From contig NZ_CP043488.1 of assembly GCF_008330945.1 (NCBI RefSeq), positions 992,001 through 1,056,000 of the forward strand: 64,000 nt of DNA. The letters are read 5' to 3'. Origin of the DNA: Labrys sp. KNU-23 (lineage in GTDB: Bacteria; Pseudomonadota; Alphaproteobacteria; Rhizobiales; Labraceae). Below the pieces are notes generated by a model. The model was given only the letters and a program-made list of their open reading frames with translations. It was not told the origin of the DNA and searched no databases. The translations under genes were made by a program, and so were the position numbers. Shown here piece after piece: positions 43,635-52,619 of this stretch (the first letter of the stretch is position 1; each line of letters begins with the position of its first letter).

Positions 43635-44471
43635 ATGACCATTGCCACCGCCCCGGAGAGCGAAAAGGACCGCTCTCCCCAACGCGTCCGCCACGAAGTT
43701 CGCCTGCGCCAGCTCGAAGTGCGCCGGGTGACGCGGCTTGCCCCCTCGATGACGAGGGTCACCCTGGCCGGCCCGGCACTGGAAGGCTTCACCAGCCTGG
43801 GTTTCGACGACCATGTGAAGATGTTCTTTCCTGCGCCCGGGGAGAGCCGCCCGAGCCTGCCCCATATCGGGCCGGAAGGCATGGAATTGCGGGAGGATCA
43901 GCCCAAACCCATCACCCGCGACTACACGCCCCGGCGCTATGATCCCGCCGCCGGCGAGCTCGACATCGACTTCGTGCTGCACGACGAGGGCCCCGCCAGC
44001 ACCTGGGCAGCCGGCGTGAAGGCCGGCGACGAAGCCTGGATCGCCGGGCCGCGTGGCTCTTTCGTCATCCCCTTCGCCTTCGACTGGTATCTGCTGATAG
44101 CTGACGAGACCGGCCTGCCCGCTCTCGCCAGAAGGCTCGAGGAATTGCCGGCCGGAGCACGGGTGCTGGCCTTCATCGAGGTCGACGACAGGCAGGATCG
44201 CCTGCCGCTCGATACGGCCACCGACGCGACGGTCGTCTGGGCCCACCGCGGCGATGCCCATGCCGGGCAAACGGGCGCCCTACTCCAAGCTGTGCGACAG
44301 GCGGAATTTCCGGCTGGCGACTATCATGCCTGGATCGCCTGCGAGTCGCTCCAGGCCAAGGAACTGCGCCGCCTGCTGGTCGAAGAACGTGGAGCCTCGC
44401 CCAAATGGGTGCGGGCATCGGGCTATTGGCGGCGGGGCGCCACCGCGGTGCATGACCATCATGACTATTGA
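43635..44471 (+). CDS. Siderophore-interacting protein (ViuB/YqjH-like ferric reductase)
   Basis: A 278-residue FAD-containing reductase of the SIP/ViuB family that releases iron from ferric siderophore in the cytoplasm. The N-terminal FAD-binding barrel holds RDYTPRRYDPAAGELDIDF (the R-x-Y-T FAD motif), and the C-terminal SIP part carries LLIADETGLPALARRLEELP and ACESLQAKELRRLLVEER. It follows entA by 21 bases; its stop overlaps the start of the small carrier gene by 11 bases. VibF-type loci in Vibrio carry the analogous viuB. Confidence 0.9.
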   Translation: MTIATAPESEKDRSPQRVRHEVRLRQLEVRRVTRLAPSMTRVTLAGPALEGFTSLGFDDHVKMFFPAPGESRPSLPHIGPEGMELREDQPKPITRDYTPRRYDPAAGELDIDFVLHDEGPASTWAAGVKAGDEAWIAGPRGSFVIPFAFDWYLLIADETGLPALARRLEELPAGARVLAFIEVDDRQDRLPLDTATDATVVWAHRGDAHAGQTGALLQAVRQAEFPAGDYHAWIACESLQAKELRRLLVEERGASPKWVRASGYWRRGATAVHDHHDY

Positions 44472-44754
44472 GGAAGCCCTGTCCGTTCGGACGCGGGAGG
44501 CCGCTCCCGAACGAATGCCATCGCTGGAACGGATCCGGCAGGAAGTGGCTGGCGTCCTCGATCTCGCGCCCGAAGATGTGCCCGAGGAGCTCAACCTGAT
44601 CGAGATCGGCCTGCACTCCCTCGCCATCATGACCCTGCTCGGACCGATCTCGCGGCTGGCCGGCACCAGGCTCGATTATGCCGATTTGGCTGCCATGCCG
44701 ACGGTTCGGGCGTGGAACGCCCTCATCGAGCGCAAACGAGCAGCAGCCCTTTGA
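44461..44754 (+). CDS. Stand-alone aryl/peptidyl carrier protein
   Basis: A 97-residue acyl carrier-type protein. The phosphopantetheine motif LIEIGLHSLAIMTLLGPISR carries the serine, flanked by IRQEVAGVLDLAPEDVPEEL and TVRAWNALIERK, a pattern close to the EntB carrier domain (the ending TxxAWxxLIE is shared with EntB at 42780ff). It starts within the end of the siderophore-interacting gene (11-base overlap). It could be a second dihydroxybenzoyl carrier, allowing two acyl chains to be supplied independently, or the partner of the carrier-less NRPS at 34466-38953. Confidence 0.8.
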   Translation: MTIEEALSVRTREAAPERMPSLERIRQEVAGVLDLAPEDVPEELNLIEIGLHSLAIMTLLGPISRLAGTRLDYADLAAMPTVRAWNALIERKRAAAL

Positions 44755-44802
44755 CAACGAAGATGAATTGTTCCGGCACACGCCGGACGTATGGAGATTG
44801 AG

Positions 44803-47800
44803 ATGGCGGAAAGATCAGCCCGCTTGCTGTCGGTCGAAGAAATGCCGCGTTTCGACAGCGTGGTCCAGAATGGGCCAGATCGGTCGGCGATGGCGCTGAC
44901 CCAGGCGGAAGAAGCCCTGTGGCTGCGCCAGCAGCAGGATCCCGATACCGTGCTGAAGCATGTGATCGCCTTCAGGTTCGATGGCGCACCCGATCTGCCC
45001 CGACTGGTCGCGGCCCTTCACCGCGCCTTCGAGGCCTTGCCGGAGCTGAATGTACGCTATCGTTTCAGCCCCGACGGTGAATTGGAGAAGACTGCCGGCA
45101 GTGAAGTTTCGTCCTGCCTCCACATCCGCCGCGTCGAGACGACCGCTGAAGCGGTCAATACGCTGCTGGCCGAGCAGGGCGCGACCTGGGATCTCGAACG
45201 GGATCCCCCGATCCGTGCCCTGGTCCTGCTGAGTGGCGAAGCGACGATCCTCGGCTTCGTGGTTCACCGCATCCTGGGCGGGGTCATCCGTTGGCGAACC
45301 CTGCTGCAAGCGGTCTCCCATGCCTACAATGGCATCTCGTTCGCAATGGGGGACTCTGCCGGCGGCGAGGCCGCACCGGAGGTCGCGGAGATGGAGCCGG
45401 CGACGGACGCCGAAATCAGCGCGCCGCCGGTGCCCTGGCTGCTGAGGGCCGGCGGCAACGAAGCGCCGGGCCTGATTGATTTTGCCCGGGCGCCGCTGCT
45501 GGAACAGAGCCTGATGGCCCGCGCGGCGGGGCGCTGCGGCACCCTCATCGAGACGGCCAGCCTCTTGGCGCTGGCCGGACCACAGCCTACGCCATCGGCC
45601 TTGATCGCCGCCGTAGCCCTGCAGTTCGGGCGGTTCCTGGCACAGCTCGGCGACAACGCCGCCGTGGATCTGAGCCTGCCCCGCCGGCCGGCGACCGACA
45701 TGCTCGACCTGTCCCTGCCCTTCTGCGCGCAGCGCTTCCTGCGGATCATCTTGCCGCGGGACGTGGCTGATACCAAGGACGCGATGGCGCGGATCCTCGC
45801 CGGTATGGCAGATCCGGATGCCGGTGCGCTCGATCTGCGTCCGCAAGCCGAACGAAACGATGCACCACGCCCCCACGCCTATGTGACCTGGCTGACCGAC
45901 CCCGCGTTCGTCCTTCCGCTCGACGGGATATCGGTCGAACGCCTGCCCCTGCCCTCCCTCGCAGCGCGGCCGGATCTGGCCCTGGGCCTGGGGCGGGCTG
46001 CGAGGGAAGACCGGCTGGCGCTCGAGCTCATGGCCGGCCAGGCCCTTTCGCCGGCGGCCGGTGCCTTTGTTCTCGAGCGCTTTGCCGGCATGCTTGCAGG
46101 CACGGCGCCGTTGCTTGGGGCAGCAGGCTTTGGACATGCCGTTTTCGATTCCCAGCCTGATATATCCGCATCGCCTGCATCGGCCCCGCCCGACAAGGGG
46201 GCCAATGCGATCGAAGAGATCATCCTGGCCGAGTTCCGCCAGGCCCTCTCCTCGCCGGCAATGACGCCCGACGACGATTTCTTCGATCATGGCGGCCACT
46301 CGCTGATCGCCACCCGCGTCATCGGCCGCCTGCTGGGCTCGCACGGCATCGAGGTCAACTTCAACGACCTCTTCCGCCACCCGACGGCGGCAGGCCTCGC
46401 CGGGCTCGCCCGACGCCACGATGTCGAGCAAGAGGCAAACGTCCCCACAGCGGCAGACGGCTCCGCCCTCATGGCTCCTTTGTCGCTGGCCCAGAACTCG
46501 CTGTGGAAGATCTACGCCGCCTTCGGTTTCGGCGAGATCTTCAACCTTCCCTTTGCGCTGCGTTTCCTCGACCGCGTCGACGAAGCCATCTTCGCCAGGG
46601 CGTTCCAGGACGTGCTGGAGCGGCATTCGGGTCTGCGTACCCTTTTCCGTCAGCAGGAAGACGGGACAGTGGGCCAGCTCATCGTGGCGCCAGAAGATCT
46701 GGGAGCCTACAAATGGTTCTGGCATTCGCATGAAAGCCAGGCTGGCGATCGCAACCAGGAAGCCGCTTACCGCTTCGACCTGTCCCACGAATTGCCGCTG
46801 CGGCTGCGTTTCCTGATCGAGGAGGAGAGCGGTCAGCAGGTTCTGTCGCTGTTGTTCCATCACATGGTGCTCGACGAATGGTCGGTGAACCTGATGATGG
46901 ACGAGCTCGGCCATGCCTATCGCCAGCGGGCGGCGGGCAAGGCGCCCATCTGGGCCGGGCAGCCGGCACCGTTCCAAGAATTCGCGCGTCTCCAGCATAG
47001 AGCCGGTCTGAACCAGGCGCATCTCGACTATTGGACCGACATGCTGCGCGATTCACCGCGCAACCAGCAGATCCTGCCGCGGCCTGCCGCCTGCGATGAT
47101 GCATCCCGCTCCCCGTCCAACGCCGGTGGCTGGGTGGAGCTCAAGCTCGAAAGCGCTGTGACCGAGGGGCTCTATGCCCTCGCCAAGGCGAACGGCGCCT
47201 CGCTGTTCAACGTGGTCTATGCAGCCATCGCCAGTTCCCTGCATCTTCTCGGCTCCCTGGACGAGCTGGTGGTGGGAACCTCGGCCTCGGGCCGGAACGA
47301 GCCCGACTACTTCGACACCATCGGCTATTTCACCACGGTGGTGGCGCATCGGGTCGGTTTTTCGCCCGAAAGCACGGTGGCCGAATTGATCGACCAGGTG
47401 AAGAACACCATCAACGGCTCCCTGCCCAATACCGACATTCCCATCGACCTGGTCGAGGAGGCGCTGGGCATTGTGCGCGAGCAGGAACATCTGTTCGAGG
47501 TCTTCATCCAGCTTCATGCCAAGAACAAGTTCAACGGCGCTTTCACGCTGGAGGATGGCAGCAGGATCGAGTTCCGACAGGTAGATCCCGAACGACATGA
47601 ATCCGTGCTCGGCCTGCAATTCGAGGTGATGGAAGAAAAACTCGGCGAAGAGCGCTGCATCCGCGTGATGATGACCTATCGCTCCGAACATTACGACCCG
47701 CAACAGGTCGAATTGATCCGCCAGACCGTCCTGAAGATCTTCCACCACTTCGCCGAACCCGGCAGTGCCGGTACGCGGCTTGTCGACCTGCGGCCTGCCA

Positions 47801-47826
47801 TCGCCGCGATTCCGGCGCCGGCCTGA
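44803..47826 (+). CDS. NRPS, C-PCP-C (VibF C-half-like)
   Basis: About 1007 residues (ATG 44803 with GGAG 6 bases upstream; ATG 44791 is possible). First condensation-like domain (about 30-440): the catalytic HHxxxDG is replaced by HRILGGV (155-161), so it is probably inactive. Carrier domain about 465-545 with DFFDHGGHSLIATRV, serine near 500. Second C domain (about 555-1000) with HHMVLDE (686-692), retaining both histidines and the aspartate; TIGYFTTVVAHRV and IDLVEEALG are later C motifs. No adenylation, thioesterase or Cy domain. This matches the C1-PCP-C2 half of VibF, whose C2 transfers to the polyamine. It ends at a strong terminator. Confidence 0.87.
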   Translation: MAERSARLLSVEEMPRFDSVVQNGPDRSAMALTQAEEALWLRQQQDPDTVLKHVIAFRFDGAPDLPRLVAALHRAFEALPELNVRYRFSPDGELEKTAGSEVSSCLHIRRVETTAEAVNTLLAEQGATWDLERDPPIRALVLLSGEATILGFVVHRILGGVIRWRTLLQAVSHAYNGISFAMGDSAGGEAAPEVAEMEPATDAEISAPPVPWLLRAGGNEAPGLIDFARAPLLEQSLMARAAGRCGTLIETASLLALAGPQPTPSALIAAVALQFGRFLAQLGDNAAVDLSLPRRPATDMLDLSLPFCAQRFLRIILPRDVADTKDAMARILAGMADPDAGALDLRPQAERNDAPRPHAYVTWLTDPAFVLPLDGISVERLPLPSLAARPDLALGLGRAAREDRLALELMAGQALSPAAGAFVLERFAGMLAGTAPLLGAAGFGHAVFDSQPDISASPASAPPDKGANAIEEIILAEFRQALSSPAMTPDDDFFDHGGHSLIATRVIGRLLGSHGIEVNFNDLFRHPTAAGLAGLARRHDVEQEANVPTAADGSALMAPLSLAQNSLWKIYAAFGFGEIFNLPFALRFLDRVDEAIFARAFQDVLERHSGLRTLFRQQEDGTVGQLIVAPEDLGAYKWFWHSHESQAGDRNQEAAYRFDLSHELPLRLRFLIEEESGQQVLSLLFHHMVLDEWSVNLMMDELGHAYRQRAAGKAPIWAGQPAPFQEFARLQHRAGLNQAHLDYWTDMLRDSPRNQQILPRPAACDDASRSPSNAGGWVELKLESAVTEGLYALAKANGASLFNVVYAAIASSLHLLGSLDELVVGTSASGRNEPDYFDTIGYFTTVVAHRVGFSPESTVAELIDQVKNTINGSLPNTDIPIDLVEEALGIVREQEHLFEVFIQLHAKNKFNGAFTLEDGSRIEFRQVDPERHESVLGLQFEVMEEKLGEERCIRVMMTYRSEHYDPQQVELIRQTVLKIFHHFAEPGSAGTRLVDLRPAIAAIPAPA

Positions 47827-47886
47827 CGGGCACGCTCTGTCCCTGAAAGAGCAGGGATCGCCAGAACCATTTTCACAACGACCGAG

Positions 47887-47921
47887 GCGGGGGAACGCAG
47901 CGTCTGCGTTCCCCCGCTTTT
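47887..47921 (+). terminator. Rho-independent terminator of the siderophore operon
   Basis: GCGGGGGAACGCAG (47887-47900), loop CGT, CTGCGTTCCCCCGC (47904-47917), then TTTTCC. A perfect 14-bp stem 60 bases after the NRPS stop. Confidence 0.88.
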
Positions 47922-48043
47922 CCTTGGTGGGGCTCGCCCCATCCAGAGTTATGTACAATTTCGAATACTTAAAATTTACGCAGACTTATCTTTATAATAA
48001 TACTCAATTTTAGTCTAGAATTTTACCAAACTGCACAATAATT

Positions 48044-48061
48044 TGTGTCATTATTATCACA
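48044..48061. promoter_or_regulatory. Candidate iron-response palindrome before the TonB receptor
   Basis: TGTGTCATTATTATCACA lies about 95 bases ahead of the receptor start in an AT-rich stretch (47945-48100). Reading the complement, TGTGATAATAATGACACA contains the GATAAT-type units of Fur-family boxes. The match is visual; binding by Fur, Mur, Irr or RirA is inferred from position only. Confidence 0.4.
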
Positions 48062-48154
48062 TCTCTTCATCAATCAATATAATATACTTCCATTACATTG
48101 ACTGCACCTGCACTTCGCCTCCTAGATTGCACATCAGGCCGCACACTTCGCGGC

Positions 48155-50308
48155 ATGCGTTTGTCTGGGCTGTGGAGGGCTGCCGTGATTACAGGTTTGA
48201 CAAGTCGTTTTCTGTGCGGCGCGAGTGCGATGGTGTTGTCTGCCATGCTGACGATGCCGGCCTCTGCGCAAAATCGTCCGGCGGGCAACGAGGAGCCGAT
48301 CGAGCTCGATCCAGTCTATGTCACCGGCGAGAAGATCCGGCGCAGCCTCGACGAGACCGCATCCTCGGTGAGCGTGCTGACCGACAAGGACCTCGCCGAG
48401 AAGACTGGCGAAAACTCTCTGTCGGAGGCGCTCAACGATGTGCCGAACCTCGTGCCGATCGGCACGACCGGCGCGCCATCCATTCGCGGCCAGGATACCC
48501 AGGGGCCCAATGCCGGCTCGATCGCCTTCCTGTCCGGCACCGTGCCGCGCGCCAGCATCAATGTGGATGGCCACTATCTGAGCTTCTACGAGTATCTCTA
48601 TGGCGGCACCTCGATCTGGGATGTCGACAGCGTCGAGGTCTTCCGCGGACCGCAGACCACGTCGCAGGGGGCCAATGCCATCGCTGGCGCCATCCTGGTC
48701 AAGACCAAGGATCCGACCTTCAAGCCCGAAGCCGCCTATCAGATGGAATATGGCAGCTACGACACCAAGCGCGGCTCCTTCATGCTGTCGGGACCGCTCA
48801 GCCAGGATTTCGCGGCGCGCATCGCCGTGGATTATTGGGGTCGCAACACCTTCATCGACTACATTGCCCCTACCTTCGCCAAGGGCAAGACGGACCAATC
48901 CTTCGACGAATTGAACCTGCGCGCCAAGCTGCTCTGGCAGCCCCAGGCCATTCCCGGCCTGAAGGCCAAGCTGACGCTTGCCCATACCGACACGAACCGG
49001 CCGACCCTGGAAGCGGCATTTCTGCCCTATGACGATCTCAAGAGCGGCACGCTGCAGATGCCGAGCTTCCGGCAGCGCACCAATACGGTGATCTTCGATC
49101 TGGAATATGATTTTCAGAACGGCATGAAGCTCTCCAACCAGACCCAGTATTCGCAGTCGCGCTACGATCGCTTCGGGGTACCGCGCTCAAACGGCAGCGC
49201 CGACATTGCCCAGAAGAACATCTCCAACGAATTGAAGCTCAATTTTGGCGAGGAAATGGACGTCTGGCACGGCGTCGTCGGGCTTTACTATGCCCATACC
49301 ACCTCGGATGAATCGCTCGTCCTTCGTAATCGGCTGCTGCAGCCGGGATTGTCGAGCTTCGACGACACCAAGGACAATGTCGGCGTGTTTGCCGAGGTCA
49401 ATCGCCGGCTCGGTGAGCGCTGGCTCCTGACAGGCGGCCTGCGCTACGAACACGACAGCGTCAAGCGCGACGGCTTCACCAGCCTGAATGCCATACCCAT
49501 CGATTACAGCAAGAGCTTCGATGCCGTGCTGCCGAAGCTGTCGCTGGCCTATAAATTGACCGACAAGATCACCGTCGGCGCGCTGGTGAGCCGCGGTTAC
49601 AACCCCGGTGGCGTTTCGTTCAACACGGCCGCGCTCGCGGGGGAAGATCCATGGAAACGCTTCAAGGCTGAGAAATTGTGGAACTACGAGCTGTTCACGC
49701 GCGCCCATTTTCTCGACGACAAGCTCTTCGTCACCGGCAATCTCTTCTACAATGATTTCAAGGATGCTCAGCGCTACGTCAGCGTTGCGGTCCCCGGTAC
49801 CAGTCTCACCCAGCTCTATACAGTGAACGCCGAGAAAGCACATGCTTATGGCGCCGAACTCGGCTTCGACTACCGCATACTCGACAATGTCAGGCTCAAG
49901 GCCGGGTTTGGGGCGCTCGTCTCCAACATCGACAAGATAACGAGCAAGCCCGAATATCAGGGCAACGAGTTCCAGAAGGCTCCCGGTTACATGCTCAGCC
50001 TCGGCGTGAGCTGGGATGTCACTCCCAAGCTCAACGTCTCGGCGGACCTGCGTCATCTCGACGGCTATTATTCGGATGATGCCAACTCGGCGACCCTCTC
50101 CGTTAAGCCCTATACGATCGCCGATGCCCGTGTGAGCTATCAGCTCAGCGAGCACGCCCAGATCTATGGTTATGTGAAGAACATCTTCGACGAGCGCGCG
50201 GCGACCTTCAGGCAGGTAAACCGCTCGACGAGCAGTGGCGCCGCTCAAATCGAAGCCGCCATGACCGCCCCGCGCATGGTCGGTATCGGATTGCGCGGAA
50301 CGTTCTGA
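48155..50308 (+). CDS. TonB-dependent siderophore receptor
   Basis: A 717-residue outer-membrane receptor. A signal peptide (MRLSGLWRAAVITGLTSRFL, cleaved after PASA) is followed by a TonB-box-like segment (IELDPVYVTGEKIRRSLDET), a plug domain with LTDKDLAEKTGENSLSEAL and IRGQDTQGPNAG, then a barrel ending in the aromatic GIGLRGTF typical of outer-membrane proteins. TTG 48098 is an in-frame alternative start. It sits behind the NRPS operon's terminator, with its own AT-rich promoter, and should import the locus's ferric siderophore. Confidence 0.88.
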   Translation: MRLSGLWRAAVITGLTSRFLCGASAMVLSAMLTMPASAQNRPAGNEEPIELDPVYVTGEKIRRSLDETASSVSVLTDKDLAEKTGENSLSEALNDVPNLVPIGTTGAPSIRGQDTQGPNAGSIAFLSGTVPRASINVDGHYLSFYEYLYGGTSIWDVDSVEVFRGPQTTSQGANAIAGAILVKTKDPTFKPEAAYQMEYGSYDTKRGSFMLSGPLSQDFAARIAVDYWGRNTFIDYIAPTFAKGKTDQSFDELNLRAKLLWQPQAIPGLKAKLTLAHTDTNRPTLEAAFLPYDDLKSGTLQMPSFRQRTNTVIFDLEYDFQNGMKLSNQTQYSQSRYDRFGVPRSNGSADIAQKNISNELKLNFGEEMDVWHGVVGLYYAHTTSDESLVLRNRLLQPGLSSFDDTKDNVGVFAEVNRRLGERWLLTGGLRYEHDSVKRDGFTSLNAIPIDYSKSFDAVLPKLSLAYKLTDKITVGALVSRGYNPGGVSFNTAALAGEDPWKRFKAEKLWNYELFTRAHFLDDKLFVTGNLFYNDFKDAQRYVSVAVPGTSLTQLYTVNAEKAHAYGAELGFDYRILDNVRLKAGFGALVSNIDKITSKPEYQGNEFQKAPGYMLSLGVSWDVTPKLNVSADLRHLDGYYSDDANSATLSVKPYTIADARVSYQLSEHAQIYGYVKNIFDERAATFRQVNRSTSSGAAQIEAAMTAPRMVGIGLRGTF

Positions 50309-50330
50309 GCAGGCTGCACAAGCCCACTCC

Positions 50331-50366
50331 ACGGCCGATCCGGCCCTCCTTCGGATCGGCCGTTTC
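50331..50366. terminator. Bidirectional terminator
   Basis: CGGCCGATCCG (50331-50341) and CGGATCGGCCG (50351-50361) make a perfect 11-bp stem followed by TTTCT on the plus strand. It serves the receptor gene and, in reverse, the convergent LysR gene. Confidence 0.8.
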
Positions 50367-51268
50367 TATTCCGACAGGGGCAAGGCTCGCGCCCGCCCGC
50401 CCCGTCCGAGTTCGGTGTCGGCGAAGCTTTCGGCGATGTAGTCCTCGAGGCGGATGATCGCCTCGCTCGAATTGCCGGCGAGCCGGTGCAGCCTGAGTTC
50501 GAGATGGCCGAGCGGCGGGAAATCGTCGCGCTCGCCGAGCATACGCACGCCTGACGGTGCGGCGCTCTCGGCCATCACCGTCACGCCCAGCCCCGCCCGC
50601 ACGGCAGCGGAAATGCCGTCATAGCTCGAGCTGAGATAGGCGATCCGGCAGGGCCTGCCGAGCCCGTTCAGCGTATCCAGGATGCGGTGCCTGTAGATGC
50701 AGGGTGGCGGTGCCACCACCAGGGGCAAAGGGCTCTGGGTGTGGCGCTCATGGTCGGCGCTCGTCATCCATACCAGCGGCTCGGTGAAGATCTGGCGTCC
50801 CTCCGTCAGATTCGGCTCGTCATGCAAGGCAATCACGAGATCGAGGTCGCCATCGGCCTGGCGGCTGAGCAGGTTCTTGCTCAGGTCGCTCGTCACTTCC
50901 AGCATCACATTCGGATGGGACTGGGCGAACTTGCCCAGGAAGTCCGGCAGCAGCGAAGCCGTATATTCATGCGGGGCACCCAGCCGGATGCGCCCGGCGA
51001 CCTTGGGCTGGCGCATGCTGGCAAGCGCTTCGTCGTTCAAGGCTAGGATGCGGCGCGCGAACTGGGCGAGCAACGTCCCTTCCTGGGTGAGCTGCAGCTT
51101 GTGCGCATCCCTTTGAAAGAGCTGCGCAGCCACGATTTCCTCGAGCCGGCGGACCTGGAGGCTCACCGCCGACTGGCTGCGGCCGACCAATGCGCCGGCG
51201 CGCGTAAAGCTGCCCGAATCGATGGCCTTCACGAAGGTGCGCAGGAGTTCCGTGGGAATGTTCTGCAT
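50366..51268 (-). CDS. LysR-family regulator (LrhA-like)
   Basis: A 300-residue LysR regulator. N-terminus: LLRTFVKAIDSGSFTRAGAL, VGRSQSAVSLQVRRLEEIVA; the ligand domain has GAPHEYTASLLPDFLGKFAQ, typical of the LrhA branch. It is divergent from gcvT across 183 bases and convergent with the TonB receptor. It may regulate the glycine cleavage operon or itself. A palindrome (51281-51295) lies just ahead of its start. Confidence 0.88.
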   Translation of the reverse strand: MQNIPTELLRTFVKAIDSGSFTRAGALVGRSQSAVSLQVRRLEEIVAAQLFQRDAHKLQLTQEGTLLAQFARRILALNDEALASMRQPKVAGRIRLGAPHEYTASLLPDFLGKFAQSHPNVMLEVTSDLSKNLLSRQADGDLDLVIALHDEPNLTEGRQIFTEPLVWMTSADHERHTQSPLPLVVAPPPCIYRHRILDTLNGLGRPCRIAYLSSSYDGISAAVRAGLGVTVMAESAAPSGVRMLGERDDFPPLGHLELRLHRLAGNSSEAIIRLEDYIAESFADTELGRGGRARALPLSE

Positions 51269-51280
51269 AGCTTTATCATG

Positions 51281-51295
51281 AGAATTATCAATTCT
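51281..51295. promoter_or_regulatory. Candidate LysR autoregulatory operator
   Basis: AGAATT-ATC-AATTCT is a perfect dyad starting 13 bases from the LysR start codon, in the divergent gap shared with gcvT. Location suggests autoregulation. Confidence 0.45.
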
Positions 51296-51451
51296 AACAT
51301 TTGAACTATGAATTTCTGCAATGTCAAACGATCTGGCATATCCAGGCTATCCGGAGACGTCGGCGCAACCGGCGACCCGGGATGCCAGGCCTGCGCATGG
51401 ACCGGCATTTGAGATACTCGATCTGACAAGAACACCACCGAGGACATGCCC

Positions 51452-52609
51452 ATGGACGACCGGAACGAACTTGACCGGAATGACCTTGGAAAGACGCCGC
51501 TGACCGCGCTCAATGCCGCGCTTGGCGGCCGAATGGTGGAATTTGCAGGCTATGACATGCCGGTGCAGTTTCCCGAGGGCGTGGCGAAGGAGCACCTCCA
51601 CACCCGGGCCCTGGCCGGACTGTTCGATGTCGGCCATATGGGCCAGGTCGTGCTCCGCGCGAAATCCGGCAAATACGAAGATGCCGCGCTGGCACTGGAG
51701 CGGCTGGTCCCGGTCGATGTGCTCGGGCTGAAGCCGGGGCGCCAGCGCTACGGGCTTTTCACAGATGCGAGGGGCGGCATTCTCGACGATCTGATGTTCG
51801 CCAATCGCGGCGACCATCTCTTCCTCGTCGTCAACGCGGCCTGCAAGAGCCAAGACATCGCCCATCTGCTTGCCCATCTGTCTGAGGACTGCGAGATCGA
51901 GGAACTCACGGACCGCGGGCTCATTGCCCTCCAGGGGCCTGCCGCGGAGGCCGCGCTGGCCAAGCTTGCGCCGCAGGCCGCCGCCATGGCTTTCATGGAC
52001 GTGAGGGAGCTGACCATTCTCGGCGTGTCCTGCCTGGTTTCCCGCTCGGGCTATTCGGGCGAGGACGGCTACGAAATCTCGGTACCTTCAGCCCAGGCGG
52101 AAGAGCTGGCCAAGGCCCTGCTCGCCGATCCCGATGTGCATCCCATCGGGCTTGGCGCACGCGACAGCCTTCGGCTCGAAGCAGGGCTCTGCCTCTACGG
52201 TAACGATATCGACACCTCGACGACGCCTGTCGCGGCGGCGCTCGAATGGGCCGTGCAGAAGGTGCGGCGCACAGGCGGCGCCCGGGAAGGCGGCTTTCCG
52301 GGGGCCGAAGTGATCCTGCCCGAATTCGAGCGTGGCGCACCACGGCGGCGCGTCGGGCTCGCCGCCGAAGGCCGCGCCCCGATCCGAGCTGGTGCAGAAC
52401 TCTTCATCGATGAAACCGCGCCGGCGCCGATCGGCCGCGTCACATCCGGCGGTTTCGGCCCCACCCTCGGCGCTCCCGTTGCGATGGGCTATGTTCCCAC
52501 GGCCAGCGCCGAACCGGGCACCCGGCTCTTCGCCGAGGTGCGCGGCAAGCGCCTGCCGGTCGTCGTCGCCACCCTTCCCTTCATCACCCCGCGCTACAAG
52601 CGCAGCTGA
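51452..52609 (+). CDS. gcvT: Aminomethyltransferase, glycine cleavage T protein
   Basis: A 385-residue T protein transferring the aminomethyl carbon from lipoylated H protein to tetrahydrofolate. Motifs: [47 protein letters not shown], and the C-terminal [20 protein letters not shown]. The start ATG 51452 has GAGG 8 bases upstream; ATG 51446 lies too close to it. First gene of gcvT-gcvH-gcvP; gcvH follows after 10 bases. No glycine riboswitch was found ahead of it. Confidence 0.95.
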   Translation: MDDRNELDRNDLGKTPLTALNAALGGRMVEFAGYDMPVQFPEGVAKEHLHTRALAGLFDVGHMGQVVLRAKSGKYEDAALALERLVPVDVLGLKPGRQRYGLFTDARGGILDDLMFANRGDHLFLVVNAACKSQDIAHLLAHLSEDCEIEELTDRGLIALQGPAAEAALAKLAPQAAAMAFMDVRELTILGVSCLVSRSGYSGEDGYEISVPSAQAEELAKALLADPDVHPIGLGARDSLRLEAGLCLYGNDIDTSTTPVAAALEWAVQKVRRTGGAREGGFPGAEVILPEFERGAPRRRVGLAAEGRAPIRAGAELFIDETAPAPIGRVTSGGFGPTLGAPVAMGYVPTASAEPGTRLFAEVRGKRLPVVVATLPFITPRYKRS

Positions 52610-52619
52610 GAGGCCCACC

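Noticed and set aside
44815..47022. 735-codon minus-strand frame across the C-PCP-C NRPS
   Set aside because: Shadow of the real NRPS frame; no recognisable domain.
48000..48040. Irr (ICE) box near TTTTAGTCTAGAATTTTA
   Set aside because: Only a partial resemblance to TTTAGAA-N3-TTCTAAA; spacing and symmetry do not fit.
51296..51451. Glycine riboswitch ahead of gcvT
   Set aside because: The conserved glycine-aptamer segments were looked for and not found.
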